Source of the DNA: Flammeovirgaceae bacterium
GTDB lineage: Bacteria > Bacteroidota > Bacteroidia > Cytophagales > Cyclobacteriaceae
Assembly (NCBI GenBank): GCA_015180985.1
Contig: CP054185.1
Location: 1,357,001 to 1,421,000, forward strand
DNA length: 64,000 bases
Direction: 5' to 3'
Part shown: piece by piece, positions 13,677-23,700 of the stretch
How positions within the stretch are numbered: position 1 is the stretch's first letter
Layout: the number at the start of each line of letters is the position of its first letter
Translations under genes and position numbers: made by a program
The notes under the pieces: model-generated
The model's database searches: none
Seen by the model: the letters and a program-made list of their open reading frames with translations, nothing else
What the model was told of the DNA's origin: nothing

Positions 13677-14950
13677 GGATTTTTGCCTGCGCGGTAGCCC
13701 CAGCCTGCGTAATAAAAAATGTAGAGGTAACAAGGCAGTACACACCAGAAGAAAGCTGCCTGCGAGCTGAGCGCAATGCCATCCGGATCAACGAGGCGCC
13801 CGTAAACCTGGGGGATGATGGCTCCACCGGCAATGCCCATAATCAGCAAGGCCGAACCGATTTTGGTAAACCGGCCAAGCCCATCAATAGCAAGCGGAAA
13901 AATGGCCGGCCACATCAACGCGTTGGCCAGGCCCAGCAAGGCGATAAACAGAATGCTGATGTAGCCGGTTGTGAAATAGGCCAGTGTAGCAAACACTACC
14001 CCGGTAATGGCCGAGTACTTCAGCGCGTCCTGCTGCCGGATGTATTTCGGAATGGTAATGATGCCGATGATGTACCCAACTACCATCGACCACAAGGTGT
14101 ATGATGTAAAATTTTTGGTTTCGTCCAGGCTCATGCCCAGCGCTTTTCCGTACGGACCGATCACATCCCCTGCCATTACTTCGGCACCCACGTACACAAA
14201 AATGCAAAGCGCCCCGAGCAACAGATGCGGAAACTGAAAGATGCTGGTTTTACCTGTCGGTGCCTGGCTTTCAGCATCCTCCTGTTCGGTTTCAATTTCC
14301 GGTAACGATGAAAACCAGATCATCAGCGCCAGCAGGCCAAGCACCAGGGCCATGATGATGTAGGGCATAACAATGCGCTGCGCCAGCGAGTGCATCAGTT
14401 CAATCTTTAGCTGTTCATCGGTAGCCGAAAGAATCTGCGATTCAATTTCCGAGGCACCGCTTAGTACTATTGCACTTAATATTAACGGACTCAACGCTCC
14501 GGCTACTTTATTGCAAATACCCATAATGGATATTCGTTTTGCTGCCGATTCAATGGGGCCGATAATGGAGATGTATGGATTGGAGGCCGTTTGAAGAATG
14601 GATAGCCCCATACCTTGAACAAACAAACCCGTTAAGAATAAACCGAAGCTGCGTGCATTGGCTGCCGGAATAAACAACAGGGCCCCGGCAGCCATTACTA
14701 CCAGGCCGAGGGCCATGCCTTTTTTAAAACCGGTTTTGTTGAGTATGAAGGATGAGGGGATGGCGAGGAAAAAATACGCCATGTAAAAAGCAAATGTTAC
14801 TAGTAATGCCTGGCCATCGGTTTTTAGTCCGCAGGCCAGTTTTAAGAAGGGTATGAGCGTGCCGTTAAGCCAGGTAACAAACCCGAAAATGAAAAACAAA
14901 ATACCGATAATGACGATTGAGTAGGTATAATGATTGCCCTTTTGCTGCAT
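13670..14950 (-). CDS. sugar MFS transporter (FucP/GluP family)
   Basis: 426 aa from ATG 14950. Twelve membrane helices. The family signatures are FFIFGFVTWLNGTLIPFLK near the start and QTASNPYISIIGPIESAAKR around 140-160. Such proton symporters take up fucose, glucose or galactose; the substrate here cannot be told. No sugar catabolic gene adjoins it except the divergent nucleotidyltransferase. Confidence 0.9.
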   Translation of the reverse strand: MQQKGNHYTYSIVIIGILFFIFGFVTWLNGTLIPFLKLACGLKTDGQALLVTFAFYMAYFFLAIPSSFILNKTGFKKGMALGLVVMAAGALLFIPAANARSFGLFLTGLFVQGMGLSILQTASNPYISIIGPIESAAKRISIMGICNKVAGALSPLILSAIVLSGASEIESQILSATDEQLKIELMHSLAQRIVMPYIIMALVLGLLALMIWFSSLPEIETEQEDAESQAPTGKTSIFQFPHLLLGALCIFVYVGAEVMAGDVIGPYGKALGMSLDETKNFTSYTLWSMVVGYIIGIITIPKYIRQQDALKYSAITGVVFATLAYFTTGYISILFIALLGLANALMWPAIFPLAIDGLGRFTKIGSALLIMGIAGGAIIPQVYGRLVDPDGIALSSQAAFFWCVLPCYLYIFYYAGWGYRAGKNPY

Positions 14951-15008
14951 ACCGTTATTTTTGATTGTAAATAATTTCCGAGTATACAGTAAAATCAACA
15001 AAGCACAA

Positions 15009-15941
15009 ATGAGCGCACCCCGTAAATTAACCCTGCTGGTACTGGCGGCCGGTATCGGCAGCCGCTATGGCGGCATTAAACAGATTGACGGTTTTGGCCC
15101 GAATGGCGAAACCATTATGGACTACTCGCTGTACGATGCCATCCGGGCGGGTTTCACCAAGGTGGTTTTCATTGTGCGCGATGAAATACTGGAAATCGTG
15201 AAGGAAAAATTCCTGCCCAAACTCAAAGGCAAGGTTGAGGTGGAGTTTGTCATTCAATCCATGGATAAACTGGTGCCGAAAGAATTTCAGAATCCCGAAC
15301 GGAAGAAACCCTGGGGTACCGGCCATGCCATGTTGTGTGCAAAAGATGTGATTCACGAACCCTTTGCCGTTATTAATGCCGATGATTTTTATGGACGTGC
15401 TGCCTTTAAGAATGTGGCCGATTTTTTCAACACCCCCCTTAATTCCCCCTCAAGGGGGGAAATGCAAGGAGGCATTCATGCATTAGTTGGCTATACATTA
15501 AAAAATGTGCTTTCTGATTACGGCAGTGTTTCGCGCGGGGTAGGCGAGGAGGATGCCAACGGATTTCTTACCTCGGTGGTAGAGCGCAAAACAATCGTGA
15601 AGGAAAATGGAAAAATCATTGCAAAGGAACCCGAAGGTGATATTGTAATGAACCCGGAAGCGAAAACGTCCATGAACTTCTGGGGTTTTCACCCGTCTAT
15701 TTTTCCAATTTCTGAAAAACTGTTTTATGATTTTTTAAAGAACAATTATCAGGATATAAAGGCCGAGTTCTTCATTCCCATCATCGCCAACTCACTGGTG
15801 AAAAGCGGAGAGGGGAAAATAAAAGTGATATCCGGTGGAGACATCTGGTTTGGCGTAACCTACCAGGAGGATAAAGAAGAAGTGGTGGGTAAAATCAGGG
15901 AGTTAATCACAAAGGGTGATTATCCTGCAAAGCTGTGGTAA
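15009..15941 (+). CDS. sugar nucleotidyltransferase family protein
   Basis: 310 aa from ATG 15009. N-terminal nucleotide-binding motif VLAAGIGSRYGGIKQIDGFGP, then GTGHAMLCAKDVI, VINADDFYG (metal-binding Asp), VGYTLKNVLSDYGSVSRG, and MNFWGFHPS. It probably transfers a nucleotide to a sugar phosphate, but the family is varied and the substrate unknown. An odd in-frame insert (NTPLNSPSRGEMQGG, about 141-155) is encoded by a palindromic repeat that replaces the usual short loop. Divergent from the MFS gene. Confidence 0.85.
   Translation: MSAPRKLTLLVLAAGIGSRYGGIKQIDGFGPNGETIMDYSLYDAIRAGFTKVVFIVRDEILEIVKEKFLPKLKGKVEVEFVIQSMDKLVPKEFQNPERKKPWGTGHAMLCAKDVIHEPFAVINADDFYGRAAFKNVADFFNTPLNSPSRGEMQGGIHALVGYTLKNVLSDYGSVSRGVGEEDANGFLTSVVERKTIVKENGKIIAKEPEGDIVMNPEAKTSMNFWGFHPSIFPISEKLFYDFLKNNYQDIKAEFFIPIIANSLVKSGEGKIKVISGGDIWFGVTYQEDKEEVVGKIRELITKGDYPAKLW
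15430..15472. repeat. palindromic (REP-like) element inside the nucleotidyltransferase gene
   Basis: C-rich/G-rich palindrome around TTCCCCCTCAAGGGGGGAA, encoding NTPLNSPSRGEMQGG in frame. It falls in a loop between the Asp-containing strand and VGYTL, so the protein tolerates it. No second copy is in the window; the look is that of a short mobile repeat. Confidence 0.6.
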
Positions 15942-15993
15942 GAAAATGGTCTCCGGTTGCCTGTAACCGGTAACATGCAACCGGCAACCGATT

Positions 15994-16413
15994 TTAAAAC
16001 TGCTCCAGTCTCGAAAAGAAAAAGTTTCCCTCTATTTCCGCATTCGCATCACTGTCGGAGCCGTGGATAGCATTCGCCTCGATGGATTTGGCAAACAGGT
16101 TGCGAATAGTACCGGGCGCAGCCTTTTGCGGATCGGTTGAGCCAATAAGTGTTCTGAAATCTTCTACGGCATTTTCTTTCTCCAGAATCATCGGCACAAT
16201 AGGCCCTGACGACATGTAGTTGCACAGGTCGTTGTAAAACGGCCGCTCTTTATGGATGGCATAGAACTGGCCCGCGCGTTCTTTTGTTAACAACGTTTTT
16301 TTCATCGCTACAATCCGAAAGCCTGCTTCTTCAATCATTTTGGTAATTGCCCCGGTGTTGCCGGCCGATACAGCATCGGGCTTAATCATGGTAAATGTTC
16401 TGTTTCCTGCCAT
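15994..16413 (-). CDS. ndk: nucleoside-diphosphate kinase
   Basis: 139 aa, the usual length. [10 protein letters not shown] at the start, the catalytic His in ANAIHGSDS (His ~116), and [15 protein letters not shown]. Transfers the gamma-phosphate between nucleoside triphosphates and diphosphates in the cytoplasm. Divergent from the DHH gene. Confidence 0.97.
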   Translation of the reverse strand: MAGNRTFTMIKPDAVSAGNTGAITKMIEEAGFRIVAMKKTLLTKERAGQFYAIHKERPFYNDLCNYMSSGPIVPMILEKENAVEDFRTLIGSTDPQKAAPGTIRNLFAKSIEANAIHGSDSDANAEIEGNFFFSRLEQF

Positions 16414-16441
16414 TGTATTACTGTTTTCAACTTTTCGGGCG

Positions 16442-16449
16442 CAAAAATA
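16442..16449 (-). promoter_or_regulatory. candidate -7 element for ndk
   Basis: Reads TATTTTTG on the minus strand, 29 nt before the ndk ATG. No clear -33 partner. Confidence 0.4.
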
Positions 16450-16509
16450 AGGGTTATTCTATGAAATCCGCCCGGTGCGGGTAAAAACTCAAATCCGGCA
16501 ATTCCTCCT

Positions 16510-16517
16510 TATTTTTG
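16510..16517 (+). promoter_or_regulatory. candidate -7 element for the DHH phosphoesterase gene
   Basis: TATTTTTG 22 nt before the ATG at 16540. It lies upstream of the alternative TTG at 16522, which would fall almost at the transcript start, and so favours the ATG. Confidence 0.45.
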
Positions 16518-16539
16518 CCCCTTGCCACCAAACCCGGTA

Positions 16540-17568
16540 ATGAAAAATTTAAGCGTGTTCAAGCAGTTTATGAGCCAGCCGCGCAGGGTGGTTATCGTTA
16601 CGCACCACAAACCCGATGCCGATGCGCTGGGCTCTTCACTAGGGTTGTGGGGTTATCTTATCAACTGCGGGCACACGGCACAGGTTATTACACCTAGCGA
16701 TTACCCTGCTTTTCTTCACTGGATGCCCGGCAATGATAACGTGCTGATTGATGAAGAGAAGAACAAACAGTCGATTATCCGCCACTTTGAAAGTGCTGAA
16801 ATTATCTTTTGCCTCGATTTTTCATCGTTGAACCGCGTCAACAACCTGGGTGATGCCGTTCGGAAATCACCGGGAAAGAAAGTGTTGATTGACCACCACC
16901 TGGAACCGGAGCATTTTGCCGATTTTGAACAGTGGGACCCGAAGGCTGCATCAACCGCGGGCCTGGTGTACGAGTTGATAATCGAGCTGGGCCATCGCGA
17001 AAAAATTACACCAGCCATAGCCGATTGCCTGTATGCCGGCCTGATGACCGATACGGGTGGCTTCAGGCATAACAACACCAGACGCGAGGAGTTTATGATT
17101 GCCTCTGATTTGGTTTCAATGGGCGCCAACCCGACAAAAGTTTCCAAACTGATATACGATACCAATACACTGGATCGGCTTCGGTTAATGGGTTTTGTAC
17201 TCAGCGAAAAGCTTATCGTATTGCCCGAATTCAACACGGCTTACATGACCCTGTCGCAGCAGGAACTAAAGCGCTTCGGCTCCCAAACCGGTGACACCGA
17301 AGGTTTTGTAAACTACGGTCTTTCCATAAAAGGCATCAGGCTGTCGGTAATGATATATGAACGAAGTGATGAAATTAAACTCTCGTTTCGCTCACTCGGA
17401 AACTTTTCAGTGAATGAACTGGCGCGTAAATATTTTGAAGGAGGAGGACATAAAAATGCTGCTGGCGGCTCCAGCAAACTTTCCTTGCAGGCCACTACGC
17501 AAAAATTCTTAGCTTTGCTGCCCGAATACAAACCGCAGCTTACTGCTGCCGATGATTCTGAGTATTAA
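16540..17568 (+). CDS. DHH/DHHA1 phosphoesterase (NrnA-like nanoRNase/pAp phosphatase)
   Basis: 342 aa from ATG 16540. Motifs VTHHKPDADALGSSLGL (DHH motif I), LDFSSLNR, LIDHHLEP (the DHH), AGLMTDTGGFRH and C-terminal GGGHKNAAGG for substrate binding. NrnA-type enzymes degrade short RNA oligomers and dephosphorylate pAp; c-di-AMP/pApA hydrolysis is another possibility. Start of a plus-strand run continuing through the FKBP genes to udk. Confidence 0.9.
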   Translation: MKNLSVFKQFMSQPRRVVIVTHHKPDADALGSSLGLWGYLINCGHTAQVITPSDYPAFLHWMPGNDNVLIDEEKNKQSIIRHFESAEIIFCLDFSSLNRVNNLGDAVRKSPGKKVLIDHHLEPEHFADFEQWDPKAASTAGLVYELIIELGHREKITPAIADCLYAGLMTDTGGFRHNNTRREEFMIASDLVSMGANPTKVSKLIYDTNTLDRLRLMGFVLSEKLIVLPEFNTAYMTLSQQELKRFGSQTGDTEGFVNYGLSIKGIRLSVMIYERSDEIKLSFRSLGNFSVNELARKYFEGGGHKNAAGGSSKLSLQATTQKFLALLPEYKPQLTAADDSEY

Positions 17569-17596
17569 CCTGATTATTCCTATTAAATCCAACTAC

Positions 17597-18505
17597 ATGA
17601 GAAATGCAATTTTTGCTTGCTGCCTGGCCGCTTTGCTGGCAGGTTGTTCTGAAAACGTGAAAGAAACACCCAGCGGACTTAAATATAAAGTGATTAAAAG
17701 CGGTGATGGCGTGCGGGCCCGGGTGGGGGAAATCCTGGTTTTTGATTATGCCCTAACCGACTCAAAAGATTCGGTATGGACCAGCACAATAGATAATGGT
17801 TTTCCTTCTGCTTACATGGTTAACGACAGCAGCGCCATTCCTCAGGAGAACGGCATCATCCAGATGCTGCGCCAACTTTCAAAGGGGGATAGTGTTGTGG
17901 TGGATATCTCCATTTCCGAGTTCTTCAAGAAACTCAGCCGCAGGCCCATTCCCGAAAACCTGGACAGCACCCTGATGATGCGTTACCAGTTCCGTGTGAA
18001 TGAAATTATGAACAACGAAAAATTCATGACCTACGAGCAGGAACTGATGAATAACTTCCTGATCAATCAACTGAAAAGAGATACACGGAAAATTGATGCG
18101 TACCTGAATGAAAGGGGTATTAAAGCCGATACGCTGCCATCGGGTTTGCGGTATGTTATTACCTCACCCGGAACGGGCGAAACGGCCAAGTCCGGACAAA
18201 CGGTTAAGGTAAACTATACCGGCTACCTGTTAAACGGCCCGTATTTCGACTCCAGCATTCAATCGGTTGCCGAGGAAAAAAATCTTTATGACCCGGGTCG
18301 CACGTACGGCCCTTATGAAGTAACCATTGATCAATCCAGTGTAATACAGGGTTGGCACGATGCGTTAAAAACCATGAATAAAGGAGCAAAGGGGACTTTC
18401 TATATTCCATCAACGCTCGCGTATGGCCCGCAGCAACGCAGCGCAGTGATTAAACCCAATTCCATTTTAGTGTTTGAACTGGAGATGGTTGACATTGCCA
18501 ACTAA
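17597..18505 (+). CDS. FKBP-type peptidyl-prolyl isomerase lipoprotein, two domains
   Basis: 302 aa from ATG 17597, with lipobox LLAGC at Cys16. The N-terminal FKBP-like domain (~25-140) is poorly conserved; the C-terminal one (~180-300) has LPSGLRYVI, VKVNYTGYLLNG, VIQGWHDALKTM and IPSTLAYGP, the active FKBP pattern. A surface or periplasmic folding helper. It starts 28 bp after the DHH gene and is followed after 2 bp by a second FKBP gene, probably a duplication. Confidence 0.9.
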   Translation: MRNAIFACCLAALLAGCSENVKETPSGLKYKVIKSGDGVRARVGEILVFDYALTDSKDSVWTSTIDNGFPSAYMVNDSSAIPQENGIIQMLRQLSKGDSVVVDISISEFFKKLSRRPIPENLDSTLMMRYQFRVNEIMNNEKFMTYEQELMNNFLINQLKRDTRKIDAYLNERGIKADTLPSGLRYVITSPGTGETAKSGQTVKVNYTGYLLNGPYFDSSIQSVAEEKNLYDPGRTYGPYEVTIDQSSVIQGWHDALKTMNKGAKGTFYIPSTLAYGPQQRSAVIKPNSILVFELEMVDIAN

Positions 18506-18507
18506 CC

Positions 18508-18993
18508 ATGCGGGTTGCGTTTATTCTTTTAGGTTTTTTGGCATTACAGGTTAGGTGCAGTGATGATGATTGCTCAACCCGCGTATCGCAATCGCGGCTG
18601 GATGCCGTGAACCAGGCAAAACTCGAACAGGATATTGCGGCTATTGATGCGTACCTTGATGGAGAAGGTATTATCGCAGTGCAGGATCCAACCGGTGTTC
18701 GATACATGATAACACTGGAAGGATCTGGCGCAAAGCCTTGTTTGGAATCAAGTATAACGTTTAAGTATACGGGCATGTTATTGGATGGAACTGTGTTTGA
18801 CGTAAACACCATTGGGTTAACCTATCCGTTAAAGAGCCTTATTCTTGGGTGGCAAATTGTGTTGCCTCAGTTAAAAGCGGGCACAAAAGCAACACTGTAT
18901 ATTCCATCGGGCTACGGCTATGGAACTATTGCGCTGCCGGGTATTCCGGCAAACTCAAACCTTATTTTTGAGATCGAACTTGTTTCGGTTTAG
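18508..18993 (+). CDS. FKBP-type peptidyl-prolyl isomerase lipoprotein, single domain
   Basis: 161 aa. Lipoprotein-type signal (ALQVRC), then a single FKBP domain: VRYMI, ITFKYTGMLLDGTVFD, LILGWQIVLPQLKAGTKATLYIPSGYGYG. The stretch TKLEQDIAAIDAYLD-like segment mirrors KIDAYLNERG in the upstream gene, supporting duplication. Some active-site aromatic residues seem changed, so enzyme activity is not certain. Confidence 0.85.
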   Translation: MRVAFILLGFLALQVRCSDDDCSTRVSQSRLDAVNQAKLEQDIAAIDAYLDGEGIIAVQDPTGVRYMITLEGSGAKPCLESSITFKYTGMLLDGTVFDVNTIGLTYPLKSLILGWQIVLPQLKAGTKATLYIPSGYGYGTIALPGIPANSNLIFEIELVSV

Positions 18994-18996
18994 CCT

Positions 18997-19584
18997 GTGA
19001 AAACAATTGTTTTTGCCACCAATAACCGGAATAAATTGGAGGAAGTACAGCAGTTAACTGGTACTTCCATCAAAATCCGTTCATTGATAGAAATCGGTTG
19101 TGCAGAGGAATTACCGGAAACACAAAATACCATTGAAGGCAATGCTCTTCAGAAAGCGCAGTACGTTTTTAAAAAATTTAAAACCCCTTGCTTTGCCGAT
19201 GACACCGGCCTGGAGGTAGAATCCCTGAATGGTGAGCCCGGGGTCTTTTCTGCCCGCTATGCAGGCGAGCACAGAAGCAGCCAGGATAATATTGACCTGT
19301 TGCTGCAAAGACTTAAAGGACAACCAAACCGGAATGCGCAATTCCGGTGTGTAATAGCACTGGTGGATGCGGGTGTTCCTGTTTTGTTTGAAGGTATTGT
19401 AAAAGGTAAGATAATTGAAACACCAAGGGGGGCCCATGGCTTTGGGTACGACTCGATTTTTCAGCCGGCCGGTTTCTCGTCAACACTGGCTGAGATGACG
19501 ATGAAAGAAAAAAACGCCATCAGCCACCGGGGCATTGCGGTGATGAAACTCGTGCAGCATCTGAAAAAAAATTATGCCCGGTAA
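18997..19584 (+). CDS. rdgB: XTP/dITP diphosphatase
   Basis: 195 aa, GTG start. IVFATNNRNKLEEVQQL at the start, CFADDTGLEVESLNGEPGVFSARYAGEH, and the end block HGFGYDSIFQP..ISHRGIAV: the Ham1/RdgB family, which removes non-canonical purine triphosphates from the pool. Starts 3 bp after the FKBP stop, so same operon. Confidence 0.95.
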   Translation: MKTIVFATNNRNKLEEVQQLTGTSIKIRSLIEIGCAEELPETQNTIEGNALQKAQYVFKKFKTPCFADDTGLEVESLNGEPGVFSARYAGEHRSSQDNIDLLLQRLKGQPNRNAQFRCVIALVDAGVPVLFEGIVKGKIIETPRGAHGFGYDSIFQPAGFSSTLAEMTMKEKNAISHRGIAVMKLVQHLKKNYAR

Positions 19585-19617
19585 CTTTTCGTTTGGTAAT
19601 TTGTCCCACCAGCTACT

Positions 19618-20250
19618 ATGAACAAACCTTTTACCATCGGCATTACCGGGGGCAGCGGATCGGGCAAGACCTATTTTTTATCGGGCCTGTCCAAACGGTT
19701 CAGCGAATCGGAGTTGTGTTTAATCTCACAGGATAATTATTACCATCCGCGTGATCAACAAAAGACGGATGAACGCGGGGTTAAAAACTTTGATTTACCC
19801 GAAGCGATCGATCACCGCCAGTTTGTGGCCGACATCAATAAACTTAAACGGGGTGAGGTGCTTACAAAAAAGGAGTACACATTCAACAATCCGGGCGTTG
19901 AACCAAAAACTCTGGTGTTTAAAACGGCCCCTCTTTTGGTAGTGGAGGGTTTGTTTGTACAGTATTTTGAAGACATTGCTAACGAATTGGACTTGAAAAT
20001 ATTTATCGAGGCCAAAGACTATGTTAAGCTAAGCCGTAGAATAATGCGCGATAATGAAGAGCGGGGTTACGGTCTGGATGATGTGTTATACCGGTACCAC
20101 CACCATGTAATGCCGGTTTATGAAAAACTTATTGAACCACTAAAACATCAGGCCGATCTGGTCATCCCCAATAACCACCAGGTTGAACGTGCATTGGATG
20201 TACTTACCCTGGCATTAAGGGCCAAACTGGCCGGAATTGCAGCTAAGTAG
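19618..20250 (+). CDS. udk: uridine kinase
   Basis: 210 aa. P-loop GITGGSGSGKTYF (residues 7-19), SQDNYY, KNFDLPEAIDHRQF and a LVVEGLF segment. Phosphorylates uridine and cytidine in pyrimidine salvage. 33 bp after rdgB. Confidence 0.92.
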   Translation: MNKPFTIGITGGSGSGKTYFLSGLSKRFSESELCLISQDNYYHPRDQQKTDERGVKNFDLPEAIDHRQFVADINKLKRGEVLTKKEYTFNNPGVEPKTLVFKTAPLLVVEGLFVQYFEDIANELDLKIFIEAKDYVKLSRRIMRDNEERGYGLDDVLYRYHHHVMPVYEKLIEPLKHQADLVIPNNHQVERALDVLTLALRAKLAGIAAK

Positions 20251-20289
20251 GTATTTTGCGGAGCCTCTTTCAGATTCAAGGCAATTTTC

Positions 20290-20297
20290 TACTTTTG
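20290..20297 (+). promoter_or_regulatory. candidate -7 element, near-leaderless start at 20304
   Basis: TACTTTTG ends 6 nt before the ATG at 20304, so transcription would begin at or within a few bases of the start codon. Confidence 0.45.
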
Positions 20298-20303
20298 TAG
20301 CCC

Positions 20304-20645
20304 ATGAAAAAAGGGCAGGCTCCATATCGCGCAATAACCCTCATTACCGGGGTTGGTATTGCTTTAGCCATTGTGGTTAGTCAGCTTTTTTATTTCCGGT
20401 TGTCCGATAGGCCGGTGAATGCCGTTGAAACGGAGCAGTCGGAAGAGGCGGCCTTCATTTCCATGCCTTCGGTTACATTGCCCTCCTCTTCTTCGGTGGT
20501 GCAAACCAACCAGGAATTTGCGTTTATTCTTGAAATTCTTCTGGAAGATTCACATCAGCACACGGATGCGGTTCCCATTACCAGTGTTTTCGATAAACTG
20601 TATCGAACCCTTTTTCGGGTGGTCATTTCCCCGAACGCACCCTGA
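20304..20645 (+). CDS. single-pass membrane protein of unknown function
   Basis: 113 aa. One N-terminal helix (AITLITGVGIALAIVVSQLFYF, ~10-31), then a Ser/Glu-rich outside segment and a C-terminal RVVISPNAP. Not recognised. Placed between udk and secDF with its own promoter. Confidence 0.65.
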   Translation: MKKGQAPYRAITLITGVGIALAIVVSQLFYFRLSDRPVNAVETEQSEEAAFISMPSVTLPSSSSVVQTNQEFAFILEILLEDSHQHTDAVPITSVFDKLYRTLFRVVISPNAP

Positions 20646-20734
20646 ATATTTTTATCATTTTTAACTGAACACCGTTCGGTATTCAGTCTGATCTTATCAT
20701 AGAATCTTGAACCTTAAACATTGAATTAATTAGT

Positions 20735-23700
20735 ATGCAAAACAAAGGATTTGTAGTTGTATTAACAGTTGTAATTGCTGCGTTGTGTCTTTACTATTTA
20801 TCATTTACCGTGGTTTCAACACGGGTGCAGCGCAATGCCATCGCCTATGCCACCGATGCCAACGGCATTGTTGATTTGGGCAAGAAAGTGGCCTACATGG
20901 ACTCGGTTTGGAATAAACCGGTGTACAACCTGTTTGGCGTTGAGTTTACCTACAAGGAAGTAAAAGACAACGAACTAAGCCTGGGCCTCGATCTGCAGGG
21001 CGGCATGCACGTAACCCTGGAAGTTTCTCCGGTTGATATCATTAAAGGCCTTAGCGGAAACAATAAGGATTCAGCTTTTGTGAAGGCATTGATAAAAGCA
21101 CAGCAAAAGCAAAAAAGCAGTGAGAAAAGTTTCAGCAGCCTGTTTTTTGAATCGTACCGCGAAGATAACCCGGACGCCAAACTGGCTCATGTGTTTGCCT
21201 CAACCACCACCCGGGGCCGCATCAGCCTGAACGATCCGGATGAAAAAGTAATTGAAGTGGTGGAGCAGGAAATCGAAAGTGCTATTGATCGCTCGTACAC
21301 CATCCTGAAAAACCGCCTTGACCAGTTCGGAACCTCGGCTCCCAACATTCAACGCCTGCCCGGCACGGGCCGCATCCAGATTGAGATTCCGGGTGCCGAT
21401 AACCCGGCCCGTGTGCGTAAACTGTTGCAGGGCGTTGCCCGTCTTGAGTTCTGGGATGTGGTGGAGCCCAACGATATTTCTACTTCACTGATGAGCATTA
21501 ACGATCTGCTCGCCAAAGAACAGCGAAGCCTGGCGTTAACGCAAACAGCCGCTTCAACAGAAGTTAAATCCGACACCAAAGCAACTTCCGATACCACTCT
21601 TACCGATTTGGAAAAGCAATTGCAAACTGCTTCGGTAACGGATACGACTAAATCCGGATTAGACTCGCTTCAGAATCTGAATGTTTCGCCTTTGTTTGCC
21701 AGGAGCACACCGGCCGGAACATTTCGGTACAGCCTCAAAGACACTGCCGAGATTAACCGAATCTTCAGGCGTGCCGATGTACGCAGCTTGTTGCCCCGTA
21801 ACGTAGGCGTGTACTGGGCCAACAAGCCCGATAAAGATTTGGGTAATACCGAGGCTCTTTCGCTTTATTTTTTGGATCAGGGCCGGGGTGGCAAGCCTAA
21901 ACTCACCGGTGAAGTTATTAATGATGCACGCCAGGATTTGGATGAGTACGCACGGCCGGCTGTTAGCATGACCATGAACGCCACCGGTACACGCATCTGG
22001 GCGAAGATGACAGCCGAAGCCGCGAGTAAATCACCCCGTGGAAGAATTGCCATCGTGTTGGATAACACCGTGTACAGTGCTCCGTATGTAAACGGAGAAA
22101 TCCCTAACGGCAATTCACAAATAAGCGGCAACTTTACCGTAGAAGAAGCAAAAGACCTGGCCAATATTTTAAAAGCCGGTTCACTGCCTGCACCCACTAA
22201 AATTGTGGAGGAAGCAATTGTGGGCCCCACACTGGGTGAACTGGCCCGTGATCAGGGATTGATCTCAACCGTGCTGGGGCTTGCACTTGTTGTTATTTTC
22301 ATGGTAATGTATTATGCCAAAGGCGGCTGGGTGGCCAACATTGCCTTGCTGTTCAACATCTTTTTCATTCTGGGTATTCTCGCGCAGCTTGATGCTTCAC
22401 TCACCCTACCCGGTGTGGCCGGTATCGTGTTAACAATGGGCATGGCCGTAGATGCGAATGTGCTCATCTTTGAGCGGATTAAAGAAGAAATGCTCCATGG
22501 CCGCAAACTCAAAGATGCCGTTAAAACCGGCTATCAACGCGCCTTCTGGACGATTTTTGACTCCAACCTAACCACGCTGATCACGGCATTGTTCCTGGCG
22601 TGGCTCGGGCAGGGGCCGATTCGTGGCTTTGCCGTTACGCTGATGGTGGGTATCGCCACTTCGTTTTTCACAGCCGTTTATGTTTCGCGCGTAATCGTAG
22701 AGTGGATGACCCGCAAAGGTGACGAGAGCAAGGTTTCGTTTGATACCTTTATTGCACGGGCTGTTAAAAAAAGAAGACAATTCGAATTTGTGCGCAACAG
22801 TAAGCTGGCCTATATTATTTCATCGGCCCTGATTGTTGTCGGGCTTGCGCTGATGCTGGTAAAAGGCCTGAATATGGGTGTGGATTTTAAAGGTGGCCGC
22901 GCTTACATTGTGTCGTTTAACCAGCCGGTAGTGGCTACCAATCTGAAGGTAGGGTTAAGTGAGGCCTTTAAAAATGCCGGTACTGAGGTAAAAAACTACG
23001 GCAGTAACAGCACTGTTAAAGTAACTACCTCCTACCTGATTGATGATGACAACGATGCAGCGGACGAAAAGGTAAAGCAAACGCTGATTGCCGGGCTGGA
23101 AAAAATTACCGGCAAGCAGTATGTTGACCAGGATTCGCAACTTAACGACAGCCGCTTTACTATTTCCAGTTCCTCAAAGGTAGGAGCAACAGTAGCGGAT
23201 GATATCAAGAACTCAGCCTGGGAAGCCAGCTTGTTTTCGGTGGTGGCCATCTTCATTTACATTCTCATCCGGTTCAGAAAATGGCAGTTCAGTACCGGTG
23301 CCATTGTGGCTACATTGCATGATACCTTATTTGTATTCGCGGCCTTTGCCATTGCTAATTTCTTCGGTATCAGCTTTGAAATTGACCAGGTGTTTGTGGC
23401 TGCCGTACTTACCATTATCGGGTATTCCATTAACGATACGGTGATCATTTTCGACCGGATACGCGAATACATCGGGTTGGGCACTTCGCACGATAAAAAG
23501 AAAATCGTAAACGATGCCATTAACGACACGCTGTCGCGTACCATCATTACAGCCGGTACTACCTTACTTGTGGTAATTACTTTGCTGATTTTTGGTGGTG
23601 AGGTGTTGCGTGGATTCTCGTTTGCCTTGCTGGTAGGTATAGTAGTGGGAACGTATTCTTCGGTGTTCATTGCCGCGCCCATTATCATTGACCTGGATAA

